Below, one piece after another: positions 61,379 to 64,000 of a DNA stretch of 64,000 bases (within the stretch, counting starts at the first letter, position 1; the number at the start of each line of letters is the position of its first letter). The DNA is taken from contig CM077658.1 of assembly GCA_039707465.1 (NCBI GenBank), positions 14,576,074-14,640,073 of the forward strand, written 5' to 3'. Below the pieces are notes generated by a model. It had not been told where the DNA came from, did no database searches, and saw only the letters and a list, made by a program, of their open reading frames with translations. The position numbers and the translations under genes are program-made. The stretch is from Rhabdophis nuchalis (taxonomy: Eukaryota; Chordata; Lepidosauria; Squamata; Natricidae).

Positions 61379-61932
61379 TCTATATAAATAAAAATGTAAC
61401 TATGAGTTTGTTCAAAACAGGTAATCTCTGAAAGTCCTGCACCGATCGCTTCCAAATTTTCACACAACGTTCCTTTCAAATACGGCACCAATGATATATA
61501 TAGATTGTGTAGATGTCACACCTGTGCCAGGTACACACAACAGAAATGTAAAAAATGTAGGTAGATGGATACAGAGAGAGCAGTGAGTCACAGGTATGAT
61601 GTCATCCTTTATGACATAAAATACTCTGTCCATAAGATTCAAGGAGAAATACAATAGGTAGGTAGGTAGGCAGCTATAGGGATAGAAAGAGGGAGGGAGA
61701 AATGCAGTAGGTAGGTAGGTAGGTAGGTAGATGGATAGAGAGGGATAGAGAGAAATACAGTACGTAGGTAGGTAGGTAGGTAGAGGGAGGGAGAAATACA
61801 GTAGGTAGGTAGGTTGGGGGTTATACGGTGGTTGTGTGTATGTGTTTGTGTGTGCAGGTGTAGATCTACACACAGATTGGTTGGCCATTTAACCAGACTG
61901 GGTCACAGCAACGCGTGGCCGGGAACAGCTAG
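61379..61932 (+). mobile_element. Non-autonomous Helitron with (TAGG)n inside
   Basis: Starts TCTATATAAATAAAAATG after A, ends GGCCGGGAACAGCTAG before T. TAGG-type microsatellites at 61651-61815. Confidence 0.78.
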
Positions 61933-62797
61933 TAGTATAAATACTATAATACTATAAGTACTTATGGTTCTACACCCCCCCCACCCGTTTGGATTAAAAA
62001 ACAGTCAATTTAGCCCCAGTTCCATCATAATTTTCGTCCACAGCGGGGATCAAAAGGCAGTAGAGAAATTGACGCAAAGGTGAATTGTGAGTTCCTGCCA
62101 ACCGGTCAATTAAACTGGCAGCGGGAGTGATAAGATCACAAATTTTGGGGGCGTGTGAGAATGAAACAAGAGAATGGGTTGGGAGGAAAGGCTGGTCTCC
62201 CTTCTAGCAGAGGGTAGGTGAGGTTTTTGGTTTTCTTTTAAAGAGGGGCTTCTCCCCCCTCCCCTCCTGTCTGGCTAAGTCCTAGCAAGCAAACTGAACA
62301 ATGGGAGGAAGTTGGGGCGTCAACAGGAGCCGGGCAAGAGCGAAGGCGCCTGCGATGCATGCTCTTCCTGCCGCACCAAGCTTAAGTTACACCACCTTCT
62401 TCCGGCTCTGCTGGTTTGCTGAAACTAGCCTTGAAGGAGTCGTCTTGCTCCAGGCACTTCGCAGTCCTAAGGTCAAGCATTTGGAGCGGAGAAAGCTGAA
62501 CCGCGGTCCCTGTTCAGTTGTGGAATCCCTGTTGCGCTTCCTCTCTTTCCGTAAAATGAGAACAACATGTAAGACTTCTCCAGCTGCATGGGCCTGAAGG
62601 GCTCTCCTCTGCACAACAGCCGATGCTTTTAAGGCTCTGCATCGCACCGTCTATCTCCCATTGCAACGATGATCGCTGATCCCGTATAGACAACTTGCTG
62701 CCTTTCAGATAATACTGCAATCCCCAGTATCCCCAATATGACCCATGGTGAGGGAGGCTGGAGAGACTGTTTACCATGACCTAGAGGAGTATAGGTA
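61933..62797. other. Upstream flank or intron, nothing firmly recognised
   Basis: Slightly CpG-richer at 62290-62530, but no convincing promoter or exon could be defined. Confidence 0.35.
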
Positions 62798-63146
62798 CAA
62801 AGGTAAAGGTTCCCCGTGCACATATGTGCTGGTTGTTCCCGACTCTAGGGGGATGGGCGGTGCTCATCTCTGTTTCAAAGCTGAAGAGCCAGCGCTGTCC
62901 GAAGACGTCTCCGTGATCATGTGACCGGCATGACTAAATGCCAAAGGCGCATGGAACACCTTCCCACCAAAGGTGGTTCCTATTTTTCTACTTGCATTTT
63001 TATGTGCTTTCGAACTGCTAGGTTGGCAGAAGCTGGGACAAGTAACGGGAGCTCACTCCATTATGCAACCGTAGGGATTCGAACTGCCGAACTGCTGACC
63101 TTTCTGATCGAAAAACTCAGCTTCTTAGCCACTGAGCCACCACATC
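62798..63146 (-). repeat. Sauria SINE
   Basis: Minus strand, near full length; GGTAAAGGTTCCCCGTGCAC at the 3' end. Confidence 0.88.
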
Positions 63147-63170
63147 CATGTACTCCCAGGTTATAACTGT

Positions 63171-63534
63171 TAGAAAGCAAGCGAAGTCCATCAGTCTCCT
63201 GCAAACTCCACTCCCCTTTCGCTCCTCTTTTATTTCCTCTGAGAGGGACCATTCACGGTTCACCTGTGTCTTTACTCCCAAGTTGACCCTTGTTCCTTAC
63301 TGTTCCCTTTGTCTGGCAACTCTGCACAGGTGCACACTGGGAACAGTCTCCAGCTGTTCCTCTGCCTCACTGATGTGTGACTCTGAAGGCAGCAGATAAT
63401 TGGCATACGGCTCTGGCCCCCTCTCTGCCTCCGACACAGAGCCCTAATCAGGGCCTTCTCCAGACTCCAGGACTGGCCCATGTTCCTCCCCAACCTCCTC
63501 ACTGTCTGAATCTGCTGCCAGCTCTGCCACATTA
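63171..63534 (-). mobile_element. LTR-like fragment (same family as 49519-50116)
   Basis: Minus strand carries the GACAGTGAGGAGGTTGGGGA and CCTGGAGTCTGGAGAAGGCC blocks, and GGAAATAAAAGAGGAGCG. Confidence 0.7.
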
Positions 63535-63699
63535 AGAGGAGGCCAGCTTGTTCCCTTGCAGCAGAATGAGACTGCACCCCATTCCTGCCAGCAAAGCTGA
63601 ATCTCCTTGCCAAGAGGCCTCTCCATCTGCCATGACTTCTGCCAGCGTTTATTATTGGTAACTAGCAATTTAACATTGGATGGGGAGAAGCCTCTTAGT

Positions 63700-64000
63700 A
63701 AGACAGGAGGGAGAAAATACGAAGGGAAACTTTAAAGCAACCGATCTTTCCCAGCATGAGGCTCTTCTCCAGTGAGTCCTTCCTTTTCCTTCGGTGGCCA
63801 AAGTACATGAGTTTCCTCCTCAGGATCTGGCCTTCTAAAGAGCAGTCAGGGTTGATCTCCTCTAGGACTGACCGGTTGGATCTCCTTGCAGTCCAAGGGA
63901 CTCGCAGGAGTCTTCTCCAGCACCAGAGTTCAAAGGCCTCCGTTCTTTGGCGCTCTGCCTTTCTTATGGTCCAACCTTCACAGCCATCCATTGCAACTGG
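63700..64000 (-). mobile_element. Bov-B (RTE) LINE fragment, truncated by the window
   Basis: Minus-strand frame reads CEGWTIRKAERQRTEAFELW, CWRRLLRVPWTARRSNRSVL, EEINPDCSLEGQILRRKLMY and DSLEKSLMLGKI, the typical end of the Bov-B reverse transcriptase protein. Confidence 0.9.

Noticed and set aside
62290..62530. Possible RIPOR1 promoter/first exon (mild CpG enrichment, CTTTAAAAG)
   Set aside because: CpG density is far below that at CTCF and no donor fits a clear exon; the true first exon is more likely outside the window.
19237..63146. tRNA-like sequences with A/B boxes
   Set aside because: They are the 5' ends of SINEs in many copies, not tRNA genes.

Overview
The window is vertebrate nuclear DNA, almost certainly from a squamate reptile and most likely a snake. 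Two multi-exon genes on the minus strand fill most of it: CTCF (left, coding exons 13-9067, promoter near 18.5-18.9 kb) and RIPOR1/FAM65A (coding exons 24570-55267). The order RIPOR1 then CTCF, same strand, matches human 16q22.1. The repeat content is squamate: Bov-B, CR1, L2 and L1 LINE pieces, Sauria-type SINEs with a Bov-B-like tail, a MIR-like SINE, many short hAT-like and TA-flanked non-autonomous DNA elements, Helitrons ending in CTAG, and GATA/GACA and TATTC microsatellites.

Layout. 1-18.8 kb: CTCF. Nine coding exons give residues 1-670 of about 730: the N-terminal domain with the cohesin-binding YDF, all eleven zinc fingers, and the basic/acidic/AT-hook-like C-terminal region. The last coding exon and 3' UTR lie off the left edge. 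Exon 1 and the CpG-island promoter lie at about 18.5-18.9 kb, with CRE, YY1-like and E2F-like motifs. 18.9-23.6 kb: intergenic, mostly repeats. 23.6-55.3 kb: RIPOR1. I resolved 21 coding exons summing to 3006 nt with every splice phase compatible, so 1001 aa plus stop. 55.3-64 kb: upstream intron(s) or flank of RIPOR1, all repeats; the 5' exon(s) and promoter were not found. A Bov-B LINE fragment runs off the right edge.

The genes are not a pathway. CTCF is the zinc-finger architectural factor that positions chromatin loops with cohesin; RIPOR1 is a Rho-interacting polarity regulator. They share conserved synteny and about 5 kb of intergenic DNA.

The most notable observation is a 272-bp hAT-like element whose exact 8-bp target duplication is positions +1 to +8 of a CTCF 5' splice site (3186-3193), so the insertion duplicated the donor and left an intact copy on the exon. 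Others are a GC-AG intron in RIPOR1, a 30-bp minisatellite in CTCF intron 1, near-perfect palindromic elements with exact 8-bp duplications, CTCF-like motifs upstream of CTCF itself and within Sauria SINEs, and a Bkm-type GATA/GACA array. I see no operon, CRISPR array or bacterial-type system.
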